The notes: a model not told the origin generated them from the sequence alone. Numbered from the stretch's first letter, positions 36,175 through 45,992 are shown. The stretch is 64,000 nt of DNA from Herminiimonas sp. (GCF_030655415.1 NZ_JAURVN010000015.1:124001-188000), one strand, 5' to 3'. Translations and numbers: made by a program.

Positions 36175-37557
36175 TCACCTAATAGTTACCCAACTGAGTG
36201 GGTCAAACGCACGACCTTGGTGTCGCATTTCAAAGTATAAACCTGATTGTTCATTGCCGCCGCTATTACCTGTGCTGGCAATCACTTCGCCGGTTTTAAC
36301 CGCATCGCCAGCATGTTTCAACACCGACTGATTATTGCCGTAAATCGTCATGTACTGGCTGCCATGATCAACAATGATCAAATTGCCAAAACCGCGCAGC
36401 CATTCGGCAAATACCACGCGGCCGGGCGCGACCGCTTTGACTTCGGTGCCTTCATCGGCGCGAATAAACAAACCTTTCCAGGTCGGGCCTTCGCCGCGCT
36501 TATTGCCAAATTTGGCAGTGACGTCGCCGCGTATAGGCAGGCGTAATTTGCCGCGCAGTGCTGCGAAGGCTCCATCTTGGACGCTGGCGTCGGGCGTCAG
36601 GTCATTGCGGGCCAAGGCTTGTGATGGTTTTTCGCGTACTGGCGGCTCGTCGTCTTCAATCGCATTCGGATTGGTAATTTTGCCACTGGATGTTTTGTCG
36701 TTTTGTTCACTACGTTTTTTTGCCAGCGCTAAACGTCTTTCGCGTTCTTCGCGTTCGCGTGCGGCGCGTTCCTGCTTGCGCTTTTCTGCTGCGGCAGCTT
36801 CGGCTTTACGTTGTTCTTGAATTAACACGGCGAGTTTGTCGACCAGACTGGCCAAGCGTTTTTCATCGCGTTCGATGTTGCCGACTTCCTTGCGTTGTGC
36901 CGTGAGTTTGTTGGACAACTGTGAGAGTAAAGTCGCGCGTTGGGCTTTTTCTTTTTGCAGAATCGCGTGCTGTTCGCGCGCTTCGCCAGCAATTTCGTCT
37001 AGTTCTTCCTTGGCGTTTTGCACGCTGGCCTGGTTGTCTGCAATCGCTTGCAGATTGGTGCGCAATGATTCGATCAACGTTGCTTGCGCGCGCGAGACGT
37101 AGCCCATGTATTGCAGTTCGCGGTTGATGCGGTTCGGATTGTCGCCAGACAGCAGCAGCTTGATGCGATCTTCATTGCCGGCGATGTATTGTTCGCGCAG
37201 CAGTTTGGCGAGCTGGCTCTGCTGGGCGTCGACGATTTTTTGCAGCGCGGCTTGCTGACTGGATAAATCCTTCAGCTTGGCTTGGGTTTTTTGCTGTTCT
37301 TCAGCCAGGTCGCGCAAATTGCGTTGTGCATCCGATATCGCTTCTTCGGATTTGGCCAAAGCATCGGCTGCAGAACTCTTGGCGGTTTCTGTCTTGTCTA
37401 TGCTGCGTTTGAGTGTCGTCAGCTTTTGACGCAAATCTGCGCGCTCACTCTCGGCCACGATTTTTTGCTTGCTGCGATCTGTGGCTTTTTGTGCTCTGGC
37501 GTTGGTAACTATGCTGGCACAGAGTGCCAATACGACGCACGACGTGATGAAACGCAT
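36175..37557 (-). CDS. envC: EnvC-like murein hydrolase activator (degenerate LytM)
   Basis: A 460-residue secreted protein. The signal peptide (MRFITSCVVLALCASIVTNARAQ) is followed by a long coiled coil (about residues 30-260), an Arg/Glu/Lys-rich linker and a C-terminal LytM/M23 domain. The domain lacks catalytic zinc ligands (VKAVAPGRVVFAEW and TIYGNNQ where histidines are expected), as in E. coli EnvC, so it should activate amidases rather than cut peptidoglycan. The start at 37557 begins the signal peptide. gpmA lies upstream and ctpA downstream. Confidence 0.9.
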   Translation of the reverse strand: MRFITSCVVLALCASIVTNARAQKATDRSKQKIVAESERADLRQKLTTLKRSIDKTETAKSSAADALAKSEEAISDAQRNLRDLAEEQQKTQAKLKDLSSQQAALQKIVDAQQSQLAKLLREQYIAGNEDRIKLLLSGDNPNRINRELQYMGYVSRAQATLIESLRTNLQAIADNQASVQNAKEELDEIAGEAREQHAILQKEKAQRATLLSQLSNKLTAQRKEVGNIERDEKRLASLVDKLAVLIQEQRKAEAAAAEKRKQERAAREREERERRLALAKKRSEQNDKTSSGKITNPNAIEDDEPPVREKPSQALARNDLTPDASVQDGAFAALRGKLRLPIRGDVTAKFGNKRGEGPTWKGLFIRADEGTEVKAVAPGRVVFAEWLRGFGNLIIVDHGSQYMTIYGNNQSVLKHAGDAVKTGEVIASTGNSGGNEQSGLYFEMRHQGRAFDPLSWVTIR

Positions 37558-37640
37558 ACCCGGAAAGCCTTGAAGTTGGTCACCGACGGGTATGCGCGTG
37601 TTGCGAGTGAAGGACGAAAGAAGCGAAATTGGCACGGAAT

Positions 37641-38387
37641 TTATGGGGTTGGTCCGTGGCTGGCGGCTGCTTTGACGGCTGCTTCCAGCGATGCCTGATC
37701 GCCGAGATAGTAGTGGCGTATCGGTTTCAAGTTGTCATCCAGCTCATAGACGATAGGGCGGCCATTTGGAATGCTGAGCGAAACGATGTCTTGATCGCTG
37801 ATGCCGTCCAGAATCTTGATCAGCGCGCGCAGGCTGTTGCCGTGCGCCGAGATGATGATTTGTTTGCCGGCACGGATTGATGGAACGATGGTGTCATTCC
37901 AATATGGTTCTACGCGCAGCAATGTATCTTTCAGACATTCGCCCAGCGGAATTTCTTCACGCTTCAGATTGGCATAGCGCGGATCGTTGTACATCGTGCG
38001 CGGATCGTCTTCTGCCAGTGGTTTTGGCGGAATGTCGTAGCTGCGACGCCATTGCAGAACCTGGTCAGCGCCGTATTCTTTTGCCGTTTCCGCTTTGTTC
38101 ATGCCTTGTAACGCGCCGTAATGGCGTTCGTTCAGGTGCCAGTCGCAGACGACCGGTATCCACATCAGATCCATCTCGTCGAGCGTGATCCACATCGTGC
38201 GTATCGCGCGTTTCAAGACTGAGGAATACGCCAGATCGAAGGTAAATCCGGCTTCGCGCAGCAGTTGACCGGCGTGCTTTGCTTCAGCACAACCTTTTTC
38301 CGTCAAATCGACATCGGCCCAGCCGGTAAAGCGGTTATCGAGGTTCCATGTGGACTCGCCGTGGCGCATCAATACGATTTTGTACAT
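37641..38387 (-). CDS. gpmA: 2,3-bisphosphoglycerate-dependent phosphoglycerate mutase
   Basis: A 248-residue glycolytic enzyme that interconverts 3- and 2-phosphoglycerate. The phosphohistidine motif is [10 protein letters not shown] with H9, and the second active-site histidine is in [11 protein letters not shown]. The motif [14 protein letters not shown] is typical. It heads the gpmA-envC-ctpA group and is divergent from the rhodanese gene. Confidence 0.97.
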   Translation of the reverse strand: MYKIVLMRHGESTWNLDNRFTGWADVDLTEKGCAEAKHAGQLLREAGFTFDLAYSSVLKRAIRTMWITLDEMDLMWIPVVCDWHLNERHYGALQGMNKAETAKEYGADQVLQWRRSYDIPPKPLAEDDPRTMYNDPRYANLKREEIPLGECLKDTLLRVEPYWNDTIVPSIRAGKQIIISAHGNSLRALIKILDGISDQDIVSLSIPNGRPIVYELDDNLKPIRHYYLGDQASLEAAVKAAASHGPTP

Positions 38388-38432
38388 GGTTCTAATAGGT
38401 AAGTAATGGTTTTTTGATGCAAAATGCCGAAT

Positions 38433-38463
38433 CCGAATTGTATTCGGTCTTCTATTTTATAAT
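38433..38463 (+). promoter_or_regulatory. Promoter and palindrome before the rhodanese gene
   Basis: A perfect -10 hexamer, TATAAT (38458-38463), lies 31 bases before the GTG start. Across the weak -35 region is the inverted repeat CCGAAT-TGT-ATTCGG (38433-38447), which could be an operator. Confidence 0.5.
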
Positions 38464-38493
38464 GCGAACATTCTTTCTACTCATTGGAACAAC

Positions 38494-38895
38494 GTGAAAT
38501 TCATCATTGATAACATTATTCTGATTGTCCTCGTCTTGGTATCCGGCGGCGCATTGGTCGCACATACACTGCAACGCATGGGTGCAAAACTTACGCCATT
38601 ACAGGCAACCCAGATCATTAATCAGGGAAAAACCCTGATTCTCGACGTCAGAACTGCAGATGAATTTGCTGCCGGACATATCCGTGACGCGAAAAACATT
38701 CCATTAAAAGAATTGAAAACACGCATCGATGAATTGGAAAAATTCAAGGCGCGTCCAGTGGTTGTTGTCTGCGCCAAGGGATTGAAATCGGCACAAGCGA
38801 CCGCACAACTGAAGAAAGCGGGCTACACCGAAGCCGCTAGTTTACTAGGTGGCTTGGATGCATGGCAATCGCAAGGTTTGCCTGTTACCAAGTAA
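38494..38895 (+). CDS. Membrane-anchored rhodanese-like protein
   Basis: A 133-residue protein with one N-terminal membrane helix (residues 4-24) and a rhodanese domain (about 35-130). The presumed sulfur-carrying cysteine is C93 in VVVVCAKGLKS. It uses a GTG start with GGAA upstream. It probably delivers or accepts persulfide sulfur at the membrane. grxC follows 45 bases later, the common rhodanese-grxC-secB-gpsA order of betaproteobacteria. Confidence 0.9.
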   Translation: MKFIIDNIILIVLVLVSGGALVAHTLQRMGAKLTPLQATQIINQGKTLILDVRTADEFAAGHIRDAKNIPLKELKTRIDELEKFKARPVVVVCAKGLKSAQATAQLKKAGYTEAASLLGGLDAWQSQGLPVTK

Positions 38896-38940
38896 GACTC
38901 GGTAAGCATCAAGTAATTCAAAGTTAAAGAAGGAAAAATT

Positions 38941-39204
38941 ATGACTGCGCATGTGACGATGTATAGCACTGGCGTTTGCCCTTATTGCACGATGGCAGAA
39001 CGTTTGTTGGCTGCCAAAGGCATAGACAATATTGAAAAGATTCGCGTCGATCTCGATCCTGCGCAACGTATTGCAATGATGGAGAAAACCGGTCGTCGTA
39101 CCGTGCCGCAGATTTATGTTGGCGATACGCATGTCGGTGGCTTCGACGACTTGAACGCGCTGGAACGTGCGGGCAAGCTGGATGCTTTGTTGCAAGCTGC
39201 CTGA
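38941..39204 (+). CDS. grxC: Glutaredoxin 3
   Basis: An 87-residue dithiol glutaredoxin that reduces disulfides with glutathione. The active site is CPYC (C13, C16), and the glutathione-binding motifs TVPQIY and GGFDDL are present. It lies between the rhodanese gene and secB and is followed by a hairpin. Confidence 0.95.
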   Translation: MTAHVTMYSTGVCPYCTMAERLLAAKGIDNIEKIRVDLDPAQRIAMMEKTGRRTVPQIYVGDTHVGGFDDLNALERAGKLDALLQAA

Positions 39205-39285
39205 CGAGTTTGGCTCACTTAGAGTTGACGATGCGGTAACCTGTACCAAATGAAATCAAGTAAATGAAATAAGCGGTAACTGTTA

Positions 39286-39310
39286 GGAGGGCTGATCGCC
39301 CTCCATTTTT
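39286..39310 (+). terminator. Hairpin terminator between grxC and secB
   Basis: GGAGGGC (39286-39292) and GCCCTCC (39298-39304) with a five-base loop, followed by ATTTTTAAT. It ends only about 20 bases before the secB ATG, so it may act as an attenuator in the secB leader. Confidence 0.75.
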
Positions 39311-39330
39311 AATCTGACTGAAAGTGCTTC

Positions 39331-39825
39331 ATGGCTGACGAAAATCTGCAACCTGTATTCCAGATCCAACGTGTTTACCTGAAAGATCTGTCGCTGGAAC
39401 AACCTAATTCGCCAGCAATTTTCCTCGAACAAGAATCGCCAGAAATCGAAGTAGCGGTTGATGTCGGCGCAGAACAAATCGCTGATGGCATTTTTGAATC
39501 GACTGTCACGATTACTGTCACTGCAAAAATCAAAGACAAGATCGCATTTTTGGTCGAAGGCAAGCAAGCCGGTATTTTCGAAGCGCGCAACATCCCTGAT
39601 GAACAACTCGATCCATTGATCGGCATCGGTTGCCCAAGCACGATTTATCCGTATTTGCGCGCGAATATTGCTGATGCGATTACCCGCGCCGGCTTCCCTC
39701 CTGTGCACCTGACCGAAATCAATTTCGAAGTGTTCTACCAACAACGTCTGGCAGCTTTGGCGCAGCAACAAGCTGATAGCAGCTCAGGCATCGTGATGGC
39801 TGACGGTTCCGTCGCAAAGCATTAA
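39331..39825 (+). CDS. secB: Protein-export chaperone SecB
   Basis: A 164-residue chaperone that keeps preproteins unfolded and passes them to SecA. Typical segments are [19 protein letters not shown] and the C-terminal core [19 protein letters not shown]. The acidic substrate-facing surface fits the family. The leader holds the grxC-secB hairpin. Confidence 0.96.
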   Translation: MADENLQPVFQIQRVYLKDLSLEQPNSPAIFLEQESPEIEVAVDVGAEQIADGIFESTVTITVTAKIKDKIAFLVEGKQAGIFEARNIPDEQLDPLIGIGCPSTIYPYLRANIADAITRAGFPPVHLTEINFEVFYQQRLAALAQQQADSSSGIVMADGSVAKH

Positions 39826-39839
39826 TTCAAGCGTACAGT

Positions 39840-39874
39840 GCGCACCCGTTCGATCGTGGATCAATCGGGTGCGC
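39840..39874. repeat. Inverted repeat after secB
   Basis: GCGCACCCG (39840-39848) and CGGGTGCGC (39866-39874), nine perfect pairs with a 17-base loop. No T run follows, so it may be a weak terminator or a 3' end stabiliser. Confidence 0.6.
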
Positions 39875-39908
39875 TGCACTTTCCGAATAATGACTTGAAG
39901 GTAAGCGC

Positions 39909-40358
39909 ATGAAATGGTCTTTCCCCGCTTATGCCGCACTGCTGATGTCAACGCTGGCAACCGGTGTGACGCATGCCGCCGATTTCAAAGCTGTGGGTGC
40001 AAATCCTGCGATCATGTACAACGCGCCGTCTGAGCGTGGCCGCAAAATATTCATCGCGCCGCGCGGCATGCCGGTCGAAATTATTTTGACGCAAAACGGC
40101 TGGAGCAAAGTGCGTGATGTCGCCGGCGATTTATCTTGGGTTGATGCGTCAGCACTGACGTCAAAACGCAATGTGATTGTCACGTCCGCGAATCTCAAAC
40201 TGCATGCCACGGCTGAAGAAAATTCCGCTGTTGTTGCTACCGTTGATAAGAACGTATTACTGGAATTAGTTACGCCCCCAGCATCCGGGTGGGTCAAACT
40301 GAAACACAAAGACGGACCCATCGGTTTTGCAAGAACCAATGAAGTGTGGGGCGAGTAA
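39909..40358 (+). CDS. Secreted SH3-domain protein
   Basis: A 149-residue protein with a signal peptide ending near THAAD (residues 1-24). Two bacterial SH3-like repeats follow: one around APRGMPVEIILTQNGWSKVRD and one around NLKLHATAEENSAVVATVDKN with ASGWVKLKHKDG. Such domains often bind peptidoglycan. It lies between secB and gpsA, with a good ribosome binding site (GAAGG). Confidence 0.85.
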   Translation: MKWSFPAYAALLMSTLATGVTHAADFKAVGANPAIMYNAPSERGRKIFIAPRGMPVEIILTQNGWSKVRDVAGDLSWVDASALTSKRNVIVTSANLKLHATAEENSAVVATVDKNVLLELVTPPASGWVKLKHKDGPIGFARTNEVWGE

Positions 40359-40455
40359 TTCGTTTCCCATGATTGCGCGGAGGATCAGCGTTTGATCAAA
40401 GCTTTGCCATCATTTGCAGTCTTCGATATTTAATCTTCTTAAGCAAACTCACTGC

Positions 40456-41451
40456 ATGAACATCACAATACTAGGCGCGGGCGCATGGGGTACGGCTTTG
40501 GCGATGTCGCTGGCTGAACGGCATGCGGTTGTATTGTGGGGCCGCGATTCCGCAGTGATGCAGCAGGCACAACAGAGTCGAGAAAATTCTGCGTATCTGC
40601 CGGGTTTTCGTTTACCCGACACCTTGTCTGTAAGCGCTGATTTTTCGTCCGCCATCGCGCATGCAGGTACAGATGGTTTGCTCATCGTTGCCAGTTCTTT
40701 GTCTGGTCTGCGTCCTTTGGCTGAACAGCTGAAGTCACATGCGATCCCGAATATTGTTTGGCTATGCAAAGGCTTTGAAGCCGACACGCATTTACTGCCG
40801 CATCAGATCGTGCGTGAAGTGCTGGGCAAGGATATTCCTGCGGGCGCATTGTCTGGCCCTTCGTTTGCACAAGAAGTCGCGCAAGGCTTGCCATGCGCCT
40901 TGGCGATTGCATCCGATAGCGCCGCCTTGCGGGAGCTGGTTGTCGCTGCGGTGCACGGGCCTAGCATCCGCGTTTACACAACCGATGATTTGATCGGCGT
41001 GGAAGTTGGTGGCGCGGTCAAAAATATTCTGGCAATTGCCACCGGCGTTATTGATGGACTTAAGCTCGGCTTGAATGCGCGCGCAGCGTTAATTACGCGC
41101 GGCCTGGTAGAGATCACGCGCTTTGGTGTGGCTTTGGGCGGACGTGCCGAAACCTTCATGGGTTTGGCCGGCATGGGTGATTTGATTTTGACTTGTACTG
41201 GCGATTTATCGCGTAACCGTAAGGTTGGCTTGGGTTTGGCGCAAGGGAAAAAACTGGAGCAGATCGTGACCGAGTTGGGTCACGTTGCCGAAGGCGTACG
41301 TTGTGCGCAAGCCGTGCGCGAATTGGCGATTAAGCACGGCATAGACATGCCGATTACCAATGCAGTCGCGGCAGTTCTTTTCGATGGTGATTCACCGCTG
41401 GAAATGGTCGGACGCATACTTGCACGCGATGCGCGGGATGAAGCAGCTTAA
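40456..41451 (+). CDS. gpsA: NAD(P)H-dependent glycerol-3-phosphate dehydrogenase
   Basis: A 331-residue enzyme that makes sn-glycerol-3-phosphate for phospholipid synthesis. The dinucleotide-binding motif GAGAWGTALA begins at residue 6, and the catalytic region is GGAVKNILAIATG. The start at 40456 puts the Rossmann motif at the N-terminus; a TTG-initiated upstream extension is unlikely. Confidence 0.96.
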   Translation: MNITILGAGAWGTALAMSLAERHAVVLWGRDSAVMQQAQQSRENSAYLPGFRLPDTLSVSADFSSAIAHAGTDGLLIVASSLSGLRPLAEQLKSHAIPNIVWLCKGFEADTHLLPHQIVREVLGKDIPAGALSGPSFAQEVAQGLPCALAIASDSAALRELVVAAVHGPSIRVYTTDDLIGVEVGGAVKNILAIATGVIDGLKLGLNARAALITRGLVEITRFGVALGGRAETFMGLAGMGDLILTCTGDLSRNRKVGLGLAQGKKLEQIVTELGHVAEGVRCAQAVRELAIKHGIDMPITNAVAAVLFDGDSPLEMVGRILARDARDEAA

Positions 41452-41517
41452 GCCAAGCTCTTCCTGCCCCAAACCTGGTTATCAATCCAGCCGCATAAAC
41501 GCCGCACTACCGCCACA

Positions 41518-41850
41518 TCAATGTGGTTGCAGCAATAGCGTCAACAAAACCGACGAATCTTCCAACGCATGCAATGCATGCGGTTCACCACCTGCCAGAT
41601 AAACCAGTTCGCCGGCTTTCACTGTTTGCGTCTGCTGATGCGCGTGCAATTCAATCGCGCCTTCCAGGCACTGAATGGTGACTGCGCCGGGCACAGAGTG
41701 CTCAGGCATGCCTTTGCCGCGCGGTAGCACGAGGCGCATCAATTCCAGTTGTGGCGTTTTAAAAAGGGCATTCGAAACGGATGTTGTAATCCGCGAGCCT
41801 AGTGGACGTATGTCGATCAACTGGCCGGATGTTGCATGCGGTAGAGCCAT
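41518..41850 (-). CDS. Cupin-domain protein
   Basis: A 110-residue single cupin barrel with the segments MPEHSVPGAVTIQCLEG, ELHAHQQTQTVKAGELVYLAGGEPHALHAL. The histidines H54-like in PEHSV, HAH and EPHAL could bind a metal. The ribosome binding site is GAGGAGA. Substrate and role are unknown. The palindrome at 41916 lies in its probable promoter. Confidence 0.85.
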   Translation of the reverse strand: MALPHATSGQLIDIRPLGSRITTSVSNALFKTPQLELMRLVLPRGKGMPEHSVPGAVTIQCLEGAIELHAHQQTQTVKAGELVYLAGGEPHALHALEDSSVLLTLLLQPH

Positions 41851-41915
41851 TATCTTCTCCTCAATGTGGTTCGAGTGCGATCAGGCAAATGTGCTTCGCC
41901 TTGGCGATTTCCCCC

Positions 41916-41929
41916 TTTGTTATAACAAA
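41916..41929. promoter_or_regulatory. Perfect 14-bp palindrome before the cupin gene
   Basis: TTTGTTA (41916-41922) and TAACAAA (41923-41929) form an unspaced perfect palindrome 66 bases before the cupin start codon. It includes a possible -10 (TTATAA), so a bound regulator would block the promoter. Confidence 0.45.
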
Positions 41930-41988
41930 CAAACCGGGCTGAATCAATCTCTCGCTAAATGAGCTCTGGAAGCAAGTAGCAGCGCGAC

Positions 41989-42189
41989 TTACTCTTCGTC
42001 CGGCTTGGTGAGTTTTTTCTGCAACTGCAATTTTTGGATTTGTCTCTGTGCCGAGACGGACTTTTGATGTGAGCCACCGATGCGCGTTTTTGCCGCCAAC
42101 GCAACGTGGTTGCGCGGTTTCAGTGCCTGTTGTGAAGGCTCTATGCGTATCGTGAGTTTTTGACGTTTGGCGAGTGCTTTATTGGCCAT
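41989..42189 (-). CDS. Small basic protein of unknown function
   Basis: A 66-residue protein rich in Lys, Arg and Gln (MANKALAKRQKLTIRIEP at the start, then RQIQKLQLQKKLTKPDEE). No cysteines and no membrane segment. I do not recognise a family. The charge suggests RNA, DNA or ribosome binding. It follows hslU on the same strand with a 49-base gap, so it could be co-transcribed with hslVU. I chose the ATG at 42189; an ATG at 42207 would add six residues. Confidence 0.6.
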   Translation of the reverse strand: MANKALAKRQKLTIRIEPSQQALKPRNHVALAAKTRIGGSHQKSVSAQRQIQKLQLQKKLTKPDEE

Positions 42190-42238
42190 GATGTGAATGA
42201 CGCGCATGCTGCGATGCGCGTCTTTTCTCCATGATTAA

Positions 42239-43603
42239 TTACAGCACATAGCGCGACAGATCTTCGTCGACAGACAATGCCCCCAGTCTTTCATCAACAT
42301 ACGCCGCACTGATAGTCATGGTTTGATCCGGGCTGTCGCTGGCGGAAAACGAAATTTCTTCCAGCAGTTTTTCCATCACTGTATATAGACGACGCGCACC
42401 TATGTTTTCGGTTTTTTCATTGACCGAATACGCAATTTCCGCCATTCGTTGTATGCCATCTTGTGCAAACTCGATTTTGATTCCTTCGGTTGCGAGCAAG
42501 GCTTCATATTGCTTGGTCAAGCAGGCATCGGTGCCAGTCAGAATACGTTCGAAATCGGCGATAGACAAGGATTCCAGTTCGACGCGAATCGGGAAACGAC
42601 CTTGCAATTCCGGGATCAGATCCGATGGTTTGGCCAGATGAAATGCGCCCGATGCAATAAACAGAATGTGATCGGTTTTGATAATGCCATACTTGGTGTT
42701 GACGGTGGTACCTTCGACCAATGGCAGCAAATCGCGCTGTACACCGGCGCGGGATACTTCGCCGCCGCCGGTTTCCGAACGTGTTGCAATCTTGTCGATT
42801 TCGTCCAGAAAGACAATGCCGTTTTGTTCAACATTGTTGATCGCTTTTTGCTTCAGCTCATCTTCGTTAACCAGCTTGCCGGCTTCTTCTTCGACCAAGA
42901 GTTTGAGTGCTTCCTTGATTTTGATCTTGCGTGCTTTCTTGCGATTGCCGCCTACGCCGGAAAACATCGATTTGATTTGCTCTGTCATTTCTTCCATGCC
43001 GGGCGGCGCCATGATTTCCATGGACGGCCCTGCTTCGGACAGTTCAATTTCGATCTCAGTATCGTCCAGTGAACCTTCACGCAAACGCTTGCGGAATGTT
43101 TGACGCGTGGTGTTGTCTGGCGTGCTGCTCGCACCCGTTGATCCTGCGGCGGCATTGGCATTGGTCGATGAGGTGAAGCCAAAATCACGTGCTGGCGGTA
43201 CAAGAATATCGATGATGCGATCTTCGGCGGCATCTTCTGCGCGAGCGCGGACTTTGCGTGTTTCCAGTTCGCGCGTCTGCTTGATGCCGATGTCGATCAA
43301 GTCGCGAATGATGGTTTCGACGTCGCGACCAACGTAGCCGACTTCGGTAAATTTGGTCGCTTCAATCTTGATGAACGGCGCGTCTGCCAATTTGGCGAGA
43401 CGACGAGCGATTTCAGTTTTACCGACGCCGGTCGGTCCTATCATCAGAATATTTTTTGGCGTAATTTCGTGACGCAGCGGCTCTTGCACTTGCTGACGGC
43501 GCCAGCGATTACGCAATGCAATCGCGACGGCGCGTTTGGCATTGGCTTGGCCAACCACGTGTTTATCCAGTTCGGAAACGATTTCTTTGGGTGTCATGTT
43601 CAT
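42239..43603 (-). CDS. hslU: HslU ATPase of the HslUV protease
   Basis: A 454-residue AAA+ unfoldase that feeds proteins to HslV. Walker A is GPTGVGKTE near residue 56, and Walker B is [12 protein letters not shown]. The intermediate domain lies between (about 110-240). The C-terminal residues LSRYVL match the tail that docks into and activates HslV. It follows hslV with a 59-base gap. Confidence 0.97.
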   Translation of the reverse strand: MNMTPKEIVSELDKHVVGQANAKRAVAIALRNRWRRQQVQEPLRHEITPKNILMIGPTGVGKTEIARRLAKLADAPFIKIEATKFTEVGYVGRDVETIIRDLIDIGIKQTRELETRKVRARAEDAAEDRIIDILVPPARDFGFTSSTNANAAAGSTGASSTPDNTTRQTFRKRLREGSLDDTEIEIELSEAGPSMEIMAPPGMEEMTEQIKSMFSGVGGNRKKARKIKIKEALKLLVEEEAGKLVNEDELKQKAINNVEQNGIVFLDEIDKIATRSETGGGEVSRAGVQRDLLPLVEGTTVNTKYGIIKTDHILFIASGAFHLAKPSDLIPELQGRFPIRVELESLSIADFERILTGTDACLTKQYEALLATEGIKIEFAQDGIQRMAEIAYSVNEKTENIGARRLYTVMEKLLEEISFSASDSPDQTMTISAAYVDERLGALSVDEDLSRYVL

Positions 43604-43662
43604 GATGTCTTTCGCCTAAATGCAGGCGCTTTCCTGTATTGATCTCGCAATTAATCGGGAGC

Positions 43663-44199
43663 TTAGTCCAGCGTTTCTATCGTGTGCGAGAGATTGGTAT
43701 AGATGCACAGTTCGCCCGCAATCGTCAGTGATTTCTTGACGATATCGAGCGGCGACATATCTGTGTTTTCTTGCAGGGCCTTGGCCGCCGATTGAGCAAA
43801 AGTACCACCAGAACCGATCGCGCCTATGCCGTCTGTAGGTTCCAGCACATCGCCATTGCCAGTGATGACTAATGTGGTTTCGTGATCTGCGACCAGCAGC
43901 ATGGCTTCAAGGCGGCGCAACATGCGATCGGTGCGCCAGTCTTTGGCTAGTTCGACTGATGCGCGCATCAAATGGCCTTGATGTTTTTCCAGCTTGGATT
44001 CAAAACGTTCCAGCAAGGTGAATGCATCTGCGGTGCCGCCGGCGAAGCCGACCAATACCTTGCCGTTATAAACCTTGCGCACTTTGCGCGCAGTGCCCTT
44101 CATGACGATATTGCCTAATGTGACCTGGCCATCGCCGCCTAGTGCGACGATGTTGCCGCGTCGCACCGAGAGTATGGTGGTGCCGTGAAATTGTTCCAT
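43663..44199 (-). CDS. hslV: HslV protease subunit
   Basis: A 178-residue proteasome-like threonine peptidase. The mature N-terminus should be the threonine in [10 protein letters not shown], exposed after removal of the short MEQFHG leader. Characteristic segments are [12 protein letters not shown] and [16 protein letters not shown]. It forms a double hexamer capped by HslU, whose gene follows. Confidence 0.96.
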   Translation of the reverse strand: MEQFHGTTILSVRRGNIVALGGDGQVTLGNIVMKGTARKVRKVYNGKVLVGFAGGTADAFTLLERFESKLEKHQGHLMRASVELAKDWRTDRMLRRLEAMLLVADHETTLVITGNGDVLEPTDGIGAIGSGGTFAQSAAKALQENTDMSPLDIVKKSLTIAGELCIYTNLSHTIETLD

Positions 44200-44366
44200 G
44201 CTTGCCTCTGAAATGAAGTGGCTGACTCAATGCAAAATGCTGCTGCAAAACGGATGACGTTGGATAAAACTTGCGCGCTTGATGTGTGAGGCATCAAGAG
44301 GCATTCTAGAAAAAATGGGGGCGGACGATTCGATTGCAAGTCGAAATTTCGTCCTTGATTGCAGAG

Positions 44367-45797
44367 TTAGTTTTTGCGCGGGACGATACGTACAAGTTCG
44401 GCAACACCCATGACGTGACAAAGCGCGACAATAAAATGATTCGCATTATGCAATTCGATACTTTTGCCAGCGCTGATGAGCGGTGTCAAACCGCCAAACA
44501 AGCGTCCCGCCGCATTGAAATCCATACGCGTCAGGCGTGTGCAATCGAGGATCAAGGGATTGTGCGTGTGGGCATACGCAGTGATGCTTTGGACGAGAGT
44601 ATCGGTGCGGGCATCGATCACTACCGGCATGGCGAAATGGTCGCCTGCCGCTTCATCAGAATTGACGCTTTCTTCCGCAGCGGTGACGACCTTGTTTTGC
44701 GGCGATACGAAGGAGGGCGGCGATACTTCGAAGGTGACGCAGTAATCGATACTGGTTTCTTCAAAATCGGATTCGCGATTCAACAAGCGCAACAGCTCCA
44801 GCAGCAAAAGCCACGGTGCTTCGGTTTCATCACGGCGACCAACCATCAGGATCGCACGAATTTTTTCTGCCAGTTCGGGCGCGCCAACCAGTATCAGGTT
44901 GTGGCCGGATTTTTGCAGTTTTTGCAATACGCTGAATAACAGGCCGCAACCGACAGGATCGACTTCGGTAACGCGCGCGAACTCAAGCTTGATGATATTG
45001 CTCATCTCAGCCATGTTTTTGATGCGTTCCAGTTGCTTGATGCTGGTCGCATCGAGCTTGCCGGAAAATGCCACGCTAGGCGTGGTGCCGGGACGTGGTG
45101 CGGCTTCTTGCGCTTTTGGCTCGACGTTATTGCTGTCTATCCATGCCGGTGGCGACATCTCGAATTTGTTGGCGTATTCGATGGACAGGTTTTCAAACGA
45201 CATGCGCTGACCGGTAATTTGATACAGATCGAACAACATGCCCCACACAGTTAATGGTGTGTTGCCTAGCGCATCTTCGGCTATTGCATTCAATAGAATA
45301 GGTTCGACCAGATCGGTCTGACCATTGGCAAACAGAATCGCTGCTTCTTCAATGACAGGTGCGGCTTCCGAAGCCGAGATCGCGACCGGCCCGATGACTG
45401 TTTCTGCACCTAGCAGGAAGGCGGTGCTGGCGCCCATGATGTCAGGCAGCATGGACGGCTGATCGAGCGCTGCGGCATCCGTGTTTTTTGCTTTTGCTTG
45501 AGCGCGCACTTCAGGCAGGCGCTGCTCGGTATTCATGAATTGGCTGGATGGGCCAGGCATCGTATTGCCGCTGAAGGGCAGCGGTTTGACGAACTCGGAT
45601 GACATTTCAGATTCAATGGCATCGATCTTCATGGCGGTCGCGTGGGCTGCTTTACGCTGCACTTGTTGCGTTTGTTCGTTTTCGGTTTTTGCGGCGCGAG
45701 CGGCATTATCGTCGCGTTTTTTTTGCGAAATCTCTTGCTCAGTCGGCTTGCGCGCCGATTGGCCGTCCTTCTTTCCAAATAGCGAAAAAATCCCCAC
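44367..45797 (-). CDS. Double STAS-domain protein with repeated helical modules
   Basis: A 476-residue cytosolic protein. Residues about 1-140 are low-complexity and charged. Then two copies of a helix-rich module ending in SPPAW or SPPSF (about 178-220 and 328-364), each followed by a STAS-like domain (about 240-317 and 390-472; FARVTEVDPVGCGLL and CTRLTRMDFNAAGRL). STAS domains commonly bind nucleotides or partner-switch kinases. I chose the GTG at 45797, which has AGGA six bases upstream; the ATG at 45821 is less likely. No partner gene is adjacent. Confidence 0.8.
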   Translation of the reverse strand: MGIFSLFGKKDGQSARKPTEQEISQKKRDDNAARAAKTENEQTQQVQRKAAHATAMKIDAIESEMSSEFVKPLPFSGNTMPGPSSQFMNTEQRLPEVRAQAKAKNTDAAALDQPSMLPDIMGASTAFLLGAETVIGPVAISASEAAPVIEEAAILFANGQTDLVEPILLNAIAEDALGNTPLTVWGMLFDLYQITGQRMSFENLSIEYANKFEMSPPAWIDSNNVEPKAQEAAPRPGTTPSVAFSGKLDATSIKQLERIKNMAEMSNIIKLEFARVTEVDPVGCGLLFSVLQKLQKSGHNLILVGAPELAEKIRAILMVGRRDETEAPWLLLLELLRLLNRESDFEETSIDYCVTFEVSPPSFVSPQNKVVTAAEESVNSDEAAGDHFAMPVVIDARTDTLVQSITAYAHTHNPLILDCTRLTRMDFNAAGRLFGGLTPLISAGKSIELHNANHFIVALCHVMGVAELVRIVPRKN

Positions 45798-45992
45798 GTC
45801 TATCCTGGTGAACAACGGCATGCACTTGCCAAATATTTAACAGTGCGCCAAGTTTATAAATGCCCTGATCGGATCTACGCCCGAAAAAGACCAGACAAAA
45901 TTCTCGCCTAAAGGTAACACAGGCCGACAGCACAAAGCGACCCGCAGTGCTCCTGCAGGTCACTAGTGTAGCCAAAAAACGAAGAACTATCT

